A DNA stretch of 64,000 nt. Source: Lipingzhangella halophila (GTDB taxonomy: Bacteria; Actinomycetota; Actinomycetes; Streptosporangiales; Streptosporangiaceae). Positions 26,121 to 35,347 of this stretch are shown in pieces. Location of the stretch: positions 310,001-374,000 of the forward strand of contig NZ_JACHJT010000002.1 of NCBI RefSeq assembly GCF_014203805.1, given 5' to 3'. Below the pieces are notes generated by a model. That model did no database searches. It was not told the DNA's origin and saw nothing but the letters and a program-made list of their open reading frames with translations. A program made the translations under genes and the position numbers. Every line of letters begins with the position of its first letter. Positions within the stretch are counted from its first letter, which is position 1.

Positions 26121-27434
26121 GTGAGCATTGAGCGGGTGAGTGCCGTAGCCGACGCGGTGCTGTTCGGCGCTCAGCCGCACAGTCCGCACCGGCCCCCGGC
26201 GGCGCGGAACCAGGCCGGCTGGCAGTTCGGCACGCTCGCCCCGCCGGGGGCGCCATCGGAGGATCCGAACGCGTCCCGGACCGAGTGCGTCGTCGAGGTC
26301 GGCACCGGAACGGTGCTCCACCTGCTGGTGCGGTACGTACCGGGCTGGGTGTGCCGGCCGGCCGGGGACGACGCCGGCGCGCGTGCGGAGAGACGGGGCA
26401 ACAGCACGTTGCAGGAGGTCGGCGCTGCCGTCCCGCTCGACGGTCCCCCCGGAGGCCGGGAGATACCGCTGGCCCTCCCGGACGGCGCGCGGGGCGCGGA
26501 GCGGGACGGCTCCGCCGGTCGGCATCTCACCGGCCTGGTCACGGTGACGTCGACGCCCCTGTCCATGCCGCGGCGCGTGGTCAGGGTCGGCGTACACGTG
26601 GCGAACCGCACGCCGTGGCGCACGGGCCAGGAACGGGCCACGCGGGAGAGGGTTCTGCGTTCCTCGATGGTCTCGGTGCACACCGTGCTCCGGGTGGACC
26701 ACGGGGTGTTCGTGTCCCACCTGGAGCCGCCGGAATGGGCCGCGCCAGCGGTCGCGTCCTGCCGGAACAAGCACACCTGGCCGGTGCTCCTCGGGCGGCC
26801 GGGTGAGCGCGACCTCATGCTCTCCTCGCCGATCATCCTGGCCGACCACCCCGAGGCGGCACCGGAGGGCCCCGGCGGTCCGCGCGGCGCCACCGGAGTC
26901 GACGAGATCGCCAGCCCGCGCACAACACCGCATGCCAGGCGGGGTGGAACGCGGAACCGCCCCTCGGCCCGCCCGTCCGCGGCGCGCACGGTCAACGGCG
27001 CCGACGGCATACCACCGGAGACACTGGACCGGCTTCGCGGCACGCTGCGCTGGCTTGACGGCGCCACCGCATGGATCCCGGCTCGGCGTGCCGAGCCGGC
27101 CCCGGGTGCGGAGCTAGCCGGAGCGCCCGGCGCTGCCCGATGGGCCCCCGCTGCGGACAGCGGTACCTCCCGCGGCGCCGGCGAGGTGGCCGTGCCCGGA
27201 GGAATGGCGGTACGGGGAAGCCGGGTGCGGGTGCGTCCGGACGCGGACCCCGCCGCCGCACGTGCCGCGGTCCCGCGCGATGCGACCGGCACCGTCGCGG
27301 GTATCTACGTCGACGTCGACGGCACGTGCTTCCTGGCGGTCGCCCTCGACTTCGGACCCGCCTTCTGCCAGGAACGCGGCCGGGTGCTGTTCCTGCACCC
27401 CGACGACGTCGAGCTGTCCGAGGACGCGAACTGA
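26121..27434 (+). CDS. Hypothetical protein resembling a hydrogenase-cluster component
   Basis: 437 residues, soluble, start GTG 26121 after GAGGAGGG. The N terminus (VSAVADAVLF...NQAGWQFGTLAPP...SRTECVVE) and the C terminus (RGSRVRVRP...GTVAGIYVDVDGTCFLAVALDF...FLHPDDVEL) remind me of a conserved hypothetical protein encoded with actinobacterial high-affinity [NiFe]-hydrogenases. The segment after VADAVLF, usually EGYLLYPYR-like as I recall it, is replaced by unrelated residues, and the middle (about 250-330) is low complexity. With the NifU-like gene 89 bp upstream it may be a relic. This is recognition from memory, not a search. Confidence 0.5.
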   Translation: MSIERVSAVADAVLFGAQPHSPHRPPAARNQAGWQFGTLAPPGAPSEDPNASRTECVVEVGTGTVLHLLVRYVPGWVCRPAGDDAGARAERRGNSTLQEVGAAVPLDGPPGGREIPLALPDGARGAERDGSAGRHLTGLVTVTSTPLSMPRRVVRVGVHVANRTPWRTGQERATRERVLRSSMVSVHTVLRVDHGVFVSHLEPPEWAAPAVASCRNKHTWPVLLGRPGERDLMLSSPIILADHPEAAPEGPGGPRGATGVDEIASPRTTPHARRGGTRNRPSARPSAARTVNGADGIPPETLDRLRGTLRWLDGATAWIPARRAEPAPGAELAGAPGAARWAPAADSGTSRGAGEVAVPGGMAVRGSRVRVRPDADPAAARAAVPRDATGTVAGIYVDVDGTCFLAVALDFGPAFCQERGRVLFLHPDDVELSEDAN

Positions 27435-27438
27435 CCGG

Positions 27439-27470
27439 GCCGGGTACGCCGGTCTTCCGGCGTACCCGGC
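27439..27470 (+). terminator. Terminator after the 26121 gene
   Basis: GCCGGGTACGCCGG (27439-27452) and its exact complement at 27457-27470 enclose the tetraloop TCTT. It begins four bases after the stop and sits between convergent genes, so it may work in both directions. Confidence 0.85.
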
Positions 27471-27533
27471 GGCCAGGCCGGCCGGCGCAACCAGGGCGCG
27501 GTCTCGCACCTGCTGTACGGACCGCGGCGAGGC

Positions 27534-28046
27534 TCAGTTGGTCCCCACCGGCGCGTTCCGCGTGGCCATCTGGCGGCGGCGGACCGCCTCCAGGGCCCAG
27601 ACGACCGCGGCGCCCGCCACGATGTGCATGACCGACAGCGCGAGCTGCGTCACCAGGTCGCCGTCACTCATGAACGCGCCGGCGATCGTGGCCAGGGCCA
27701 GCGCCCCGCCAACGACCTGCGCCAGCCGCAGGAAGCCGATCCAGGCAAGGGCCAGCAGCACCGCCGCCCCGAACCCGATGGCCAGGGGGGCCACCGAGAA
27801 CTGCACCACCGTCCAGGCGGTGATCTCGTGTACCCCGTTGGCCTCGTCGAAGACGAAGGAACCGCCCAGCACGTGGCCTATGCCCAGGACGGCGAGGTTG
27901 GCCAGCGTCGCCGCCACGATCGCGATCCCGCCGGCCTGCCACCAGCTCAGGCCCGGGCGACCGCCGCCCATCGCGCCTTCGGCGGTTCCGCCGGAAACAC
28001 TCTTCGTGCCGGCGCCGGGTTCCGGCACGCTCTCGCGAACTGACAT
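27534..28046 (-). CDS. Four-helix membrane protein (DUF6069-like)
   Basis: 170 residues. A 40-residue hydrophilic N terminus is followed by four membrane helices (GGIAIVAATLANLAVLGIGHVL, PLAIGFGAAVLLALAWIGFL, VVGGALALATIAGAF, LALSVMHIVAGAAVVWALEAV). The arrangement matches small actinobacterial DUF6069 proteins of unknown function. ATG 28046 follows GAGGAG. Single gene. Confidence 0.6.
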   Translation of the reverse strand: MSVRESVPEPGAGTKSVSGGTAEGAMGGGRPGLSWWQAGGIAIVAATLANLAVLGIGHVLGGSFVFDEANGVHEITAWTVVQFSVAPLAIGFGAAVLLALAWIGFLRLAQVVGGALALATIAGAFMSDGDLVTQLALSVMHIVAGAAVVWALEAVRRRQMATRNAPVGTN

Positions 28047-28557
28047 TGCGAATCTCCTCTGGATGGTTCTGCTGGAGGCTTTCCCGACCCAGCCTGAGAC
28101 CTCAACCAAACTTTAGGTCAACCGGAACCGAGCAATCCCGGAATGTGTCCTCCGCCACACCAGACCCCCGGTGTCCAGAACCGAAACCCCTACTCCCGGG
28201 GCCCACCGGCCCCACCCGCCACAAAGGACAGCGATCCGGCCGCACACCCGCGGCCGCCGCGCCGGCGGCAACGGCAGCGCCATCGCAGTGCCGACCCGCG
28301 GCACGCCGCCGGCCCGATTCGACGGACGTTGGCTCCCCGCCTACGGGCGGGACCTGCCCGCACTGGCAGTCTCGCCGCCCGGGAAGGCCGGAACAGGTTT
28401 CCCGGCTCGGGACACGTGACCCGCCGCGGGCGGCACCCCCGTCCCGATCTCGCCTACGGAATGTGATGTTGCCCCTGGGGCGATAATGGCGGAGCCTTGG
28501 CGTTCCGGGGGGAGCCGGGGACAGAACACCGCCCCAAGCGTGAGGGGACGCAATCTC
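28047..28557. other. 511-bp divergent intergenic region
   Basis: Lies between the DUF6069-like gene (minus) and the receptor-like gene (plus). An in-frame ATG at 28486 could extend the receptor-like gene by 24 residues, but no ribosome site precedes it. I found no other gene or strong repeat. Confidence 0.4.
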
Positions 28558-31500
28558 GTGTCCGAGAGCCACTCCGACGAGCCCCGGGACGTCGCCCCGG
28601 ACGACCTCCTCCGGGTATTCGAGGCGCTGCGCGCCCGGCCCGAGACGGGTGACCTCCGCACCCAGCGTCGTCTGGAACGACTGGCGGCACGCCGGCTGCC
28701 GCCGGTCATCCCCGACAAGTCCCCCCGAGGTGGCATCGCGGAACCACCGCCGGTCCTCGACCTGGAGCTCACCGACCCGGCAGACCGCGAACACGTCATC
28801 CGCCTGCTGCAACAGCGTTGCGGCAGCCATCCCGTGTGGGTACTGCCGCACGACTCGGCGCATGCGGCGAAGGAGAACCCCGGGAACGAGCAGGGCGAGG
28901 AGGGGGACGACGGAGAGCAGCACAGCGCGGACACCAGCGGACTGCCCCGGCACGGCGGCTCCGGAGAAGGCGGCAACGCGGTCAGTACGCGCGAGCTGTA
29001 CAAGGAACTGCAACGCCTCACCGAGGGTTTCGACACCGCCCCCAGGGCCGACGCGCTCGGGCGCGGACGGCAGGCCCCACCCGCGCCGCGCTTCCGCCGG
29101 CTGCGGTCGCTGCTACTCCTCAACAGGGTCGGACTGCGCGCCGTCTACACGCGCAAGGAGCGCCTCCACGACGAGCCCGAGGAGCACAAGGACGTCTCGC
29201 TGCCGCCGAAGGACCGCGAGAGCGAGGGAGCCGTCATCGAGGCCCTGCGCGAGGTGAAGGCCGGGCTGAAGAACCGTTCCTCGGACGACGACCCGCGGTG
29301 GTCAGCCATCTACTCCCGGGTGTTGCGGCGGGTGTCCGCCCTGGTCGCCCGAGTCTCCGCGCTGGTGACCTTCGGCAAGCTGGACGAGAAGGTACTGACG
29401 CCGGTGTCCTTCGTGGTCAGCGCCATTGTCACGGCCGCACCCATCGCCTCCCTCAGCCTGCTCTTCGAGCAGTTGGACAAACTTGTCACGGTCGGCGCCG
29501 CTGCGGTGCTGCTCCTCGTGTACACCGTCCTGGCGCTGTTCCTGTTCCTGCCATGGCACCGGTTCCGTTGGCTCAACCGACACCGCTACCCCCTGGAACC
29601 GGGGCAATCCACCCCACGGGCGCCGCAGGGCCACCAGCACAGCCCCTCCCAGGAATCCGACCAGTCTTCTCCGGAAGGGCTGCGGAACCACCGGCAACGC
29701 GGTATCCGGGTGCTGAACGTGCTGTACAAGCATCGCGACGCGACCGCGGATCCGGACGCCGAGCACGGCTGGAACCCGCCCGGCATCCACCGCCTCGGCG
29801 TCAACGCCTTCCTTGACGACCTGGACCGCGTCTACGGCAACGGCCACCCGGCGCACCGGTGGCTGCCGCGGCGCAAGCGGCACCGCCGCCCAGTGCTCAT
29901 CGTCGACCAGGAACGGGTGGGCAACGCGGGCCGCTACCTGGTTCGCCTGATCGAGGACGAGCGGCTGCGGCGCCGGTACCCCGACCCGCTCCTCATCGTG
30001 GTGGTCCGTACCTCCGCGACGCCGATACTGGCCAGCGGGATCCGTCCGGAGCGGCACCCCGTACTGCCTGAGGCGCGCGGCAAGCCGCCCTCCGACCACC
30101 GGCGCGTCGTGGCGTGGCGGAACGCGCGCCACGCCCACGGAACGCTGGGGCGGGAACGGCTCCTCACCTTCACCATCCGGGCCTGTGCCCCGGAAGTCTG
30201 GAAGAACGCCTACCGCGAGAAGCGCCCCGATTCGGTGTGGACCCCGCTCGCGCTCACCGGGTTCTGGTCGGCCGGAGTCGGCACGGCCGCCGTACTCGCC
30301 CTGGTCGCGGGCAATTTCGTGGTGCCCGCCTACATCCAGGCCAACAACCCCTGCGTAAAGGAGGGTGTCCGGCCGCCCAGCGGCATCCAGCGGGTGGGCC
30401 AGGACTGCGTCGGCATCACCGACGGCGGGTTCCACTTCGACGATCGTCTGGAGAACGCTCAGGACGTGATCCGCGACCAGAACGACGAGGTGGCCGGCGA
30501 GGACCACGTCACCATCGTCTATATCGCCTCGATGAGCGTGACGACGCAGGACAACAGCGACCTGGCCGGGGTGCAGGGTGAGCTGTACGGTCTCGCCCAG
30601 CGCCAGAAGCTGCACAACCGGCGCGACGACGTCCCCGCTATCAAGCTGCTCCTCGCCAACACCGGCCAGAACTGGGAGCACGCTCAGACCGTCGCCGACC
30701 AGATCGTACGGCGTGCCGGCGACGACCACGCCACCAGCGACCGGATCCTCGCCGCGGTCGGTCTCGGGCACAGCGTGCGGCCCAACACCAGGGCTATCAC
30801 CACACTGAGCGCCGCACAGATCCCGATGGTGGGCACCACCGCCACCTTCGACGAGGTCGCCCACCTGCCCACGGGCCGGCCGAGCCCGTACTTCTTCCCG
30901 GTCGCGCCGTCCAACAGCCGGATCGCCGAGCGCGCCGCCCAGTGGGCCCACGCAGGAGTGCGGTGGTCGAGTAGCGACGGCACGGCGTGGGACCTCGACC
31001 CCGCCGCCACGGCGGTCGCGATCGCGGACAACGAGGAGGGCGAGAGCTACGGCCCGCACCTGGCCATCCAGTTCATGCGGGAGTTCCGCGAGCGCGGCGG
31101 CCAGGCGTGGTCCGCCGGTGGCCCGTACCCGGAGATCACCCTTCCGGAGGGGAGCCGACAGCACAAGGGCGTCCTGCCCTACCGCCGCGAGGGGACGAGC
31201 CACTGGGAGCGCCTGGCGGACGTCTGCGCCGACCCGCCGGACCTCATCTACTTCGCCGGGCGGTCGGTCGAGTTCGAGGACTTCTACACCCAGATCCAGG
31301 AAGAGGGGCGGTGCGCCGAGGGGGACGTGACCATCCTCGGCGGGGACGACATCGCCAAGTACGTGGCCGACAACGAACAGCGGCTCGCCAACGCGGAGGG
31401 CTTCCCCGTCTACTACACGCCACTGGCGGCCAGCGGTCCGTGGAGCCAGTGCTCGGACACCGAGCACTCGGTGTACAACGAGCTCGCCGACCTCATCGGC

Positions 31501-31926
31501 GGCACCGAGGACGGCCGCGCCGCCAACCCCGACACCGCCCCGTCGATGGCGCACGCGGCCGTGGCCTATGACGGCCTCCGGGTCCTCGACCGGGCACTTC
31601 TCCGCGACACCCTCGAACGGCCCAAGGAGAACGACGGGAGCGAGGACGACGAGTTCACCCGGCTCCGCGGGTCCCTCCTCGCCCGGATCCAGGACACCTC
31701 AGACACCTACGGGCCGACGGGAGCGCTCCGGTTCGGCGATCCCAGTTCCGGGAACTGGTACGAGGACCAGCTGGTCCAGCTCGTCCTGGCCGGCCCCGAA
31801 AGCGAGTCCGCCGACACCGGTGAGACCGAGTGGCAGCGCGTCGTCGCCGCGCACGGGCGCATCAACGAGACTGACCGGGCACCCGAGGGGTGCGAGACCG
31901 AGAACGGATACTCGGGGCGGGACTGA
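28558..31926 (+). CDS. Receptor-like membrane protein with extracellular type 1 periplasmic-binding domain
   Basis: 1122 residues from GTG 28558 (GAGGGG ten bases upstream). Layout: hydrophilic N-terminal region 1-275; two membrane helices at about 280-307 and 309-338; a second cytoplasmic region 340-565 with VLIVDQERVGNAGRYLVRLIEDE and LLIVVVRTSATP, like a degenerate NTPase without Walker A; a third helix at about 566-591; then an exterior domain 620-1064 resembling Leu/Ile/Val-binding proteins (DHVTIVYIASMSV, IKLLLANTGQNW, LSAAQIPMVGTTAT, LIYFAGRSVEF). The binding domain is tethered to cytoplasmic domains rather than to an ABC transporter, suggesting signalling. Ligand and output unknown. 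Confidence 0.65.
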   Translation: MSESHSDEPRDVAPDDLLRVFEALRARPETGDLRTQRRLERLAARRLPPVIPDKSPRGGIAEPPPVLDLELTDPADREHVIRLLQQRCGSHPVWVLPHDSAHAAKENPGNEQGEEGDDGEQHSADTSGLPRHGGSGEGGNAVSTRELYKELQRLTEGFDTAPRADALGRGRQAPPAPRFRRLRSLLLLNRVGLRAVYTRKERLHDEPEEHKDVSLPPKDRESEGAVIEALREVKAGLKNRSSDDDPRWSAIYSRVLRRVSALVARVSALVTFGKLDEKVLTPVSFVVSAIVTAAPIASLSLLFEQLDKLVTVGAAAVLLLVYTVLALFLFLPWHRFRWLNRHRYPLEPGQSTPRAPQGHQHSPSQESDQSSPEGLRNHRQRGIRVLNVLYKHRDATADPDAEHGWNPPGIHRLGVNAFLDDLDRVYGNGHPAHRWLPRRKRHRRPVLIVDQERVGNAGRYLVRLIEDERLRRRYPDPLLIVVVRTSATPILASGIRPERHPVLPEARGKPPSDHRRVVAWRNARHAHGTLGRERLLTFTIRACAPEVWKNAYREKRPDSVWTPLALTGFWSAGVGTAAVLALVAGNFVVPAYIQANNPCVKEGVRPPSGIQRVGQDCVGITDGGFHFDDRLENAQDVIRDQNDEVAGEDHVTIVYIASMSVTTQDNSDLAGVQGELYGLAQRQKLHNRRDDVPAIKLLLANTGQNWEHAQTVADQIVRRAGDDHATSDRILAAVGLGHSVRPNTRAITTLSAAQIPMVGTTATFDEVAHLPTGRPSPYFFPVAPSNSRIAERAAQWAHAGVRWSSSDGTAWDLDPAATAVAIADNEEGESYGPHLAIQFMREFRERGGQAWSAGGPYPEITLPEGSRQHKGVLPYRREGTSHWERLADVCADPPDLIYFAGRSVEFEDFYTQIQEEGRCAEGDVTILGGDDIAKYVADNEQRLANAEGFPVYYTPLAASGPWSQCSDTEHSVYNELADLIGGTEDGRAANPDTAPSMAHAAVAYDGLRVLDRALLRDTLERPKENDGSEDDEFTRLRGSLLARIQDTSDTYGPTGALRFGDPSSGNWYEDQLVQLVLAGPESESADTGETEWQRVVAAHGRINETDRAPEGCETENGYSGRD

Positions 31927-32096
31927 CGGAGGCCGACCGCGGCCCCCCGCTCACTCTCGTACGTGAGCCGCGCCGCGTACGCCGCCGCGGCCCGGTCCCG
32001 GTTACCGGGGCCGCGGGCCCACCTGGTCAGCGGGGCGACCCGCTGGCGCGTCTCCCCCGCCGCCGACCAGGTCCTCGTGGTGCGGCCCCGCGCCGC

Positions 32097-32900
32097 TCAG
32101 CGCCCGCGCCACTGCGACCTGCGCCCGGAGGTGAAGGCCGCCACCCCCGACCGGAAGTCCTCACTGCCGTAGACGCGGTCCACGATGTCGGTGCCGTCGG
32201 GAACACCCTCCGCCAGAAACCGCCGTGTGGTCTCCTTGGCGGCCCACATCGTGAGGGGTGCGTGACCGGCGAGACGTTCCGTCAGCTCGCGGGTCGCCGA
32301 GTCGAGCTCTCCATCCGCAACGAGACGGGTGAGGAACCCCGCTCCGTCGGCCTCCTCGGCGCTGAGCAGGCGCGCCGTCAGCAGTAGGTCCATGGTGCGC
32401 GTCGGGCCGAGATGGTGCACCAGGAGCGCCTGGATCGGCGGCGCCAGGCAGTTGCCGAGCGTGCGGGCGATGGGCACCCCGAACTGGGCCGACTGGGTGG
32501 CGACCCGCAGGTCGCAGGCTGCGGCCAGGCCCAGCCCGGCGCCCACGCAGTAGCCGCTGACCGCCGCGACTGTCGGCTTGTCCACCTGGATCAACCGGTT
32601 GATGACCGCATCAACGTGCTCCTCGTAGGCGACACCGTCAGCGCCGCCTTCGAACTCGGCGAACTGCCCGATGTCGGTTCCGGCGACGAACGCCTTCTCG
32701 CCCGCCCCGGTGAGTACCATCGCGCGGACATCGTCGTCGCGGTCGGCCTGCTCGCACGCCTCGACCAGACCGTCATACATCGCCCAGGTCATGGCGTTGT
32801 GCCGGCTGGGCCGGTTGAACGTGACCGTCAGCACCGGACCGTCCACCGACACCAGGAGCTCGTCCGTGCCCACGTCGGAGGCGGGCTGCCCGCCCGTCAT
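32097..32900 (-). CDS. Crotonase-superfamily protein lacking both catalytic glutamates
   Basis: 267 residues with the enoyl-CoA hydratase/isomerase fold. The first oxyanion-hole segment is AFVAGTDIGQF and the second SGYCVGAGLGLAAACDLRVA. At the two hydratase Glu positions it has Gly (GAGLG, usually GGGCE) and Ile (FGVPIARTLG, usually FGQPE). It is therefore probably not a hydratase; isomerase, thioesterase or another CoA chemistry is possible. Single gene on the minus strand. Confidence 0.8.
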   Translation of the reverse strand: MTGGQPASDVGTDELLVSVDGPVLTVTFNRPSRHNAMTWAMYDGLVEACEQADRDDDVRAMVLTGAGEKAFVAGTDIGQFAEFEGGADGVAYEEHVDAVINRLIQVDKPTVAAVSGYCVGAGLGLAAACDLRVATQSAQFGVPIARTLGNCLAPPIQALLVHHLGPTRTMDLLLTARLLSAEEADGAGFLTRLVADGELDSATRELTERLAGHAPLTMWAAKETTRRFLAEGVPDGTDIVDRVYGSEDFRSGVAAFTSGRRSQWRGR

Positions 32901-33124
32901 GGCCGGCCTACAGCGATCGGCGCGAGGTGCGGGGCGATCCAGAAGCGGTCATACGCGGGTGTGCCGACCGCACCGTAGTCTGCGTTGGCGATGGCGTCCT
33001 CCTTGCGGTCAACGGCGGTCGCGGCGCCGCGTGAGCAGCTTCACGTCGTTCACGATGGTAAGCGTCACCGAATTCGCCGTTCACACGAGGTCCGGTGATC
33101 CGCGGATTGGTTGTTTCGAACCGG

Positions 33125-33150
33125 CGAGCGGCCCCTCCCGGGGCCGCTCG
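33125..33150 (-). terminator. Terminator of the amidase-permease-oxidoreductase operon
   Basis: Perfect 11-bp stem CGAGCGGCCCC (33125-33135) with 33140-33150 and the loop TCCC. It lies 58 bp past the stop of the acetamidase/formamidase gene. The remaining gap, 32901-33207, shows no gene. Confidence 0.8.
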
Positions 33151-33207
33151 CGAACGTGGATCATCGGGGCCGCCCGGCGGCGCGCGGCCCGGAGCGAACC
33201 CGCGGTC

Positions 33208-34113
33208 TCACTCCGGGGCGGGCATCAGGAGCGAGGCCGGGCACCATTGAGCGGGAATCGCGATCCGCGCGGTCGCGCGGGGGTTGACCACCTGGCTCAC
33301 CCGCAGGTCCGACACGACGCTGGTCAGCCGGTAGGCATCGGGCCACTCCAGGTTGTGCCACCGCGCCATGAGCGTCACCGCCTCGCGGAAAGCGTCTCGT
33401 ACGGCGGCGTCCAGGGTGGTGCGGCTCGCGAGGACCTGCACCCCGTCGGCTCCGAGCACCAGGGGCCAGCGGCCGGTGTGCTCGTTGAGCCGTTCGACGC
33501 GTAGCCGTACCTCCCCCGCGATCTCGACACCGGTACCACCGAGCTCGCCGTCACCCATCGCGGCGTGCAGGTCGCCGACGCAGACTCCGAGCCCGGGCTG
33601 GTTGACCCGGACAGCCAGGGCCGTGCCGGCCGTGAGAACGCGCGTGTCCAGGTTCCCGCCATGCTCGCCGGGTGTGGAGCCGGGCACCGTCTCGTGCGCC
33701 GTCGCGACACCAAGAATCCCGACCATGGGGTGCAGGCAGATCCCCACATCGGGGGTGAGCCACGCCCGGCCGCCGGACACTTCGAGTAACCGGGTCGACG
33801 GGCGTTCGACCATGTCACCGAGAACGCCGAGCCCCGGCGTGAGGGCCATCACGCCGGGGCTCGCGACCTCGATGCGCTCGATCACGATCCGCGCCCACTC
33901 TCCTGGGCGCGTTCCGGTGACGGAGACCGGGCCGCTGGCGCGGTTGAACCGCGCCATGTCGATATCCGGGCGAAGCACGCGCTCGTCGGAGATCTGGCCG
34001 TCGTAACAGTCGACCGTCCGAACCGCGAAGCTCTCCCCGAGCCCGACCGCCGCCACTGCCTCGAAGTGCGCGGAGAACTCCGTTGCGGCACGGTCAGCGG
34101 TCAGGACCCGCAT
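33208..34113 (-). CDS. Acetamidase/formamidase family protein
   Basis: 301 residues of the FmdA/AmdA family (PF03069), cytoplasmic amidohydrolases releasing ammonia from short amides. Visible: ASGPVSVTGTRPGEWARIVIERI, HPMVGILGVA, HGGNLDTRVLTAGTALAVRVNQPGLGVCVGDLHAAMGDGELGGTGVEI; the HGGN and GDLHAAMGDGE segments carry the conserved metal/active-site residues. Start ATG 34113 is chosen for its GGAG site; ATG 34128 would overlap the permease gene. Last gene of a three-gene operon with a permease and an FAD oxidoreductase. Confidence 0.85.
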   Translation of the reverse strand: MRVLTADRAATEFSAHFEAVAAVGLGESFAVRTVDCYDGQISDERVLRPDIDMARFNRASGPVSVTGTRPGEWARIVIERIEVASPGVMALTPGLGVLGDMVERPSTRLLEVSGGRAWLTPDVGICLHPMVGILGVATAHETVPGSTPGEHGGNLDTRVLTAGTALAVRVNQPGLGVCVGDLHAAMGDGELGGTGVEIAGEVRLRVERLNEHTGRWPLVLGADGVQVLASRTTLDAAVRDAFREAVTLMARWHNLEWPDAYRLTSVVSDLRVSQVVNPRATARIAIPAQWCPASLLMPAPE

Positions 34114-34114
34114 C

Positions 34115-35347
34115 TCAGCTCCAGCCATCCGGCACGAGACCGGTCGCGCTGAGCAGGGAGTACACGAAGGCGAGACCGAACACCGTCACCAAGGTCGCCT
34201 GCAGCGCGGGGTGCGCGACCCAGCCGGCCCGCCACGCGGGCTCCTGGTCGCCCGCGGCGCGGGCGCGCCGCAGCATAAGCACGGGCACGATCGACATGAT
34301 CGCCCCGGCGAACCCGCCCGCGTAACCGAGCGCGGAGACGAAGCCGGCGAGGCCGATCGTGGCGATCAGGAACGGCGGCACCGCGATGAGCGCCAGCGCG
34401 GCGAGCCGGTGTCCGGGTGATCCCGTTGCGGGCCACCGGAAGCGGTCGAAGATGTTGGTCATCAGGGTCAGCCCGATGGCCCAGAACGACGTGAGCATCG
34501 CGAGCAGGGCGAAGATGTTCGCGAGGTAGTACGCCAGTGTCCCAAGCCCCTCGCCCCAGGCGATGGTGATGACCTCGCTCACGCCATCGCGTCCCATCAT
34601 GCCGAGGGCGGCGAGCGGGACGAGCGCCAGCAGGAACCCGGTCGCGCACATACCGGCCACCACGGCGCGCGGAAGCGCACGCGGGGAGTGGCTGGCGAGG
34701 CCGCGCGCCAGCTCCGGCACCGTGTACTGGGCGATGAACGCGAAGACCGCCAGGTTGATGATCGGCACGACGAAGTACGGGTTCATGTAGCTGACGTTGG
34801 CGAGCTCGATGCCCGGGCCGATGAAGGTCCATGCCGAGAGCAGCAGGATGATCGCCAGCATGGCGATCGTGATCGCCTGCTCGGAGCGGCCCGTGGCCTT
34901 GAGGCCGAGCCAGATCACCACGACCCCGGGAACGAAGAAGAGCGTGCTACCGAGGAGCGGGGAGATGCCCAGCAGGTCGGCGAGGATGCTGCCGCTTCCG
35001 CTGGCGTAGGCGATGAGGGCGCCGAGACCGTTGATGACGACGCCGGCGAAGATGAGCCACGACCCGACGTTGCCGAGGTACTTGCGTGCGAGCCCCGAAA
35101 GCTGGAGGGGTTCCTTGGTCCGCAGCGACACCTCGGCGACGTACAGCATCGACACGGTCGTGAGGAAGCCGGCGATCGCGAGCGCGACCACGAGCGCCAG
35201 GACGCCGCCGTTGCGGGCGCCGAACGGCAGGCTCAGGATGCCCGCTCCGATGTTCGCCCCGAAGATGATCGCCGCGCCTTGCCAGAACGTGATCGATACT
35301 GACCTGGGCTCGGTGCGCTCAGCGCGCTCGTCCGTACTTTCGGTCAC
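34115..35347 (-). CDS. Amino acid permease (aromatic/hydroxy amino acid family-like)
   Basis: 410 residues with eleven membrane helices. The first helix contains GAAIIFGANIGAGILSLPFGA, the unwound-helix motif of the APC superfamily, most like the HAAAP (Trp/Tyr permease) branch. It probably imports the amino acid or derivative used by its neighbours. The GTG at 35347 overlaps the stop of the upstream oxidoreductase gene (GTGA), indicating coupling. Confidence 0.8.
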   Translation of the reverse strand: MTESTDERAERTEPRSVSITFWQGAAIIFGANIGAGILSLPFGARNGGVLALVVALAIAGFLTTVSMLYVAEVSLRTKEPLQLSGLARKYLGNVGSWLIFAGVVINGLGALIAYASGSGSILADLLGISPLLGSTLFFVPGVVVIWLGLKATGRSEQAITIAMLAIILLLSAWTFIGPGIELANVSYMNPYFVVPIINLAVFAFIAQYTVPELARGLASHSPRALPRAVVAGMCATGFLLALVPLAALGMMGRDGVSEVITIAWGEGLGTLAYYLANIFALLAMLTSFWAIGLTLMTNIFDRFRWPATGSPGHRLAALALIAVPPFLIATIGLAGFVSALGYAGGFAGAIMSIVPVLMLRRARAAGDQEPAWRAGWVAHPALQATLVTVFGLAFVYSLLSATGLVPDGWS

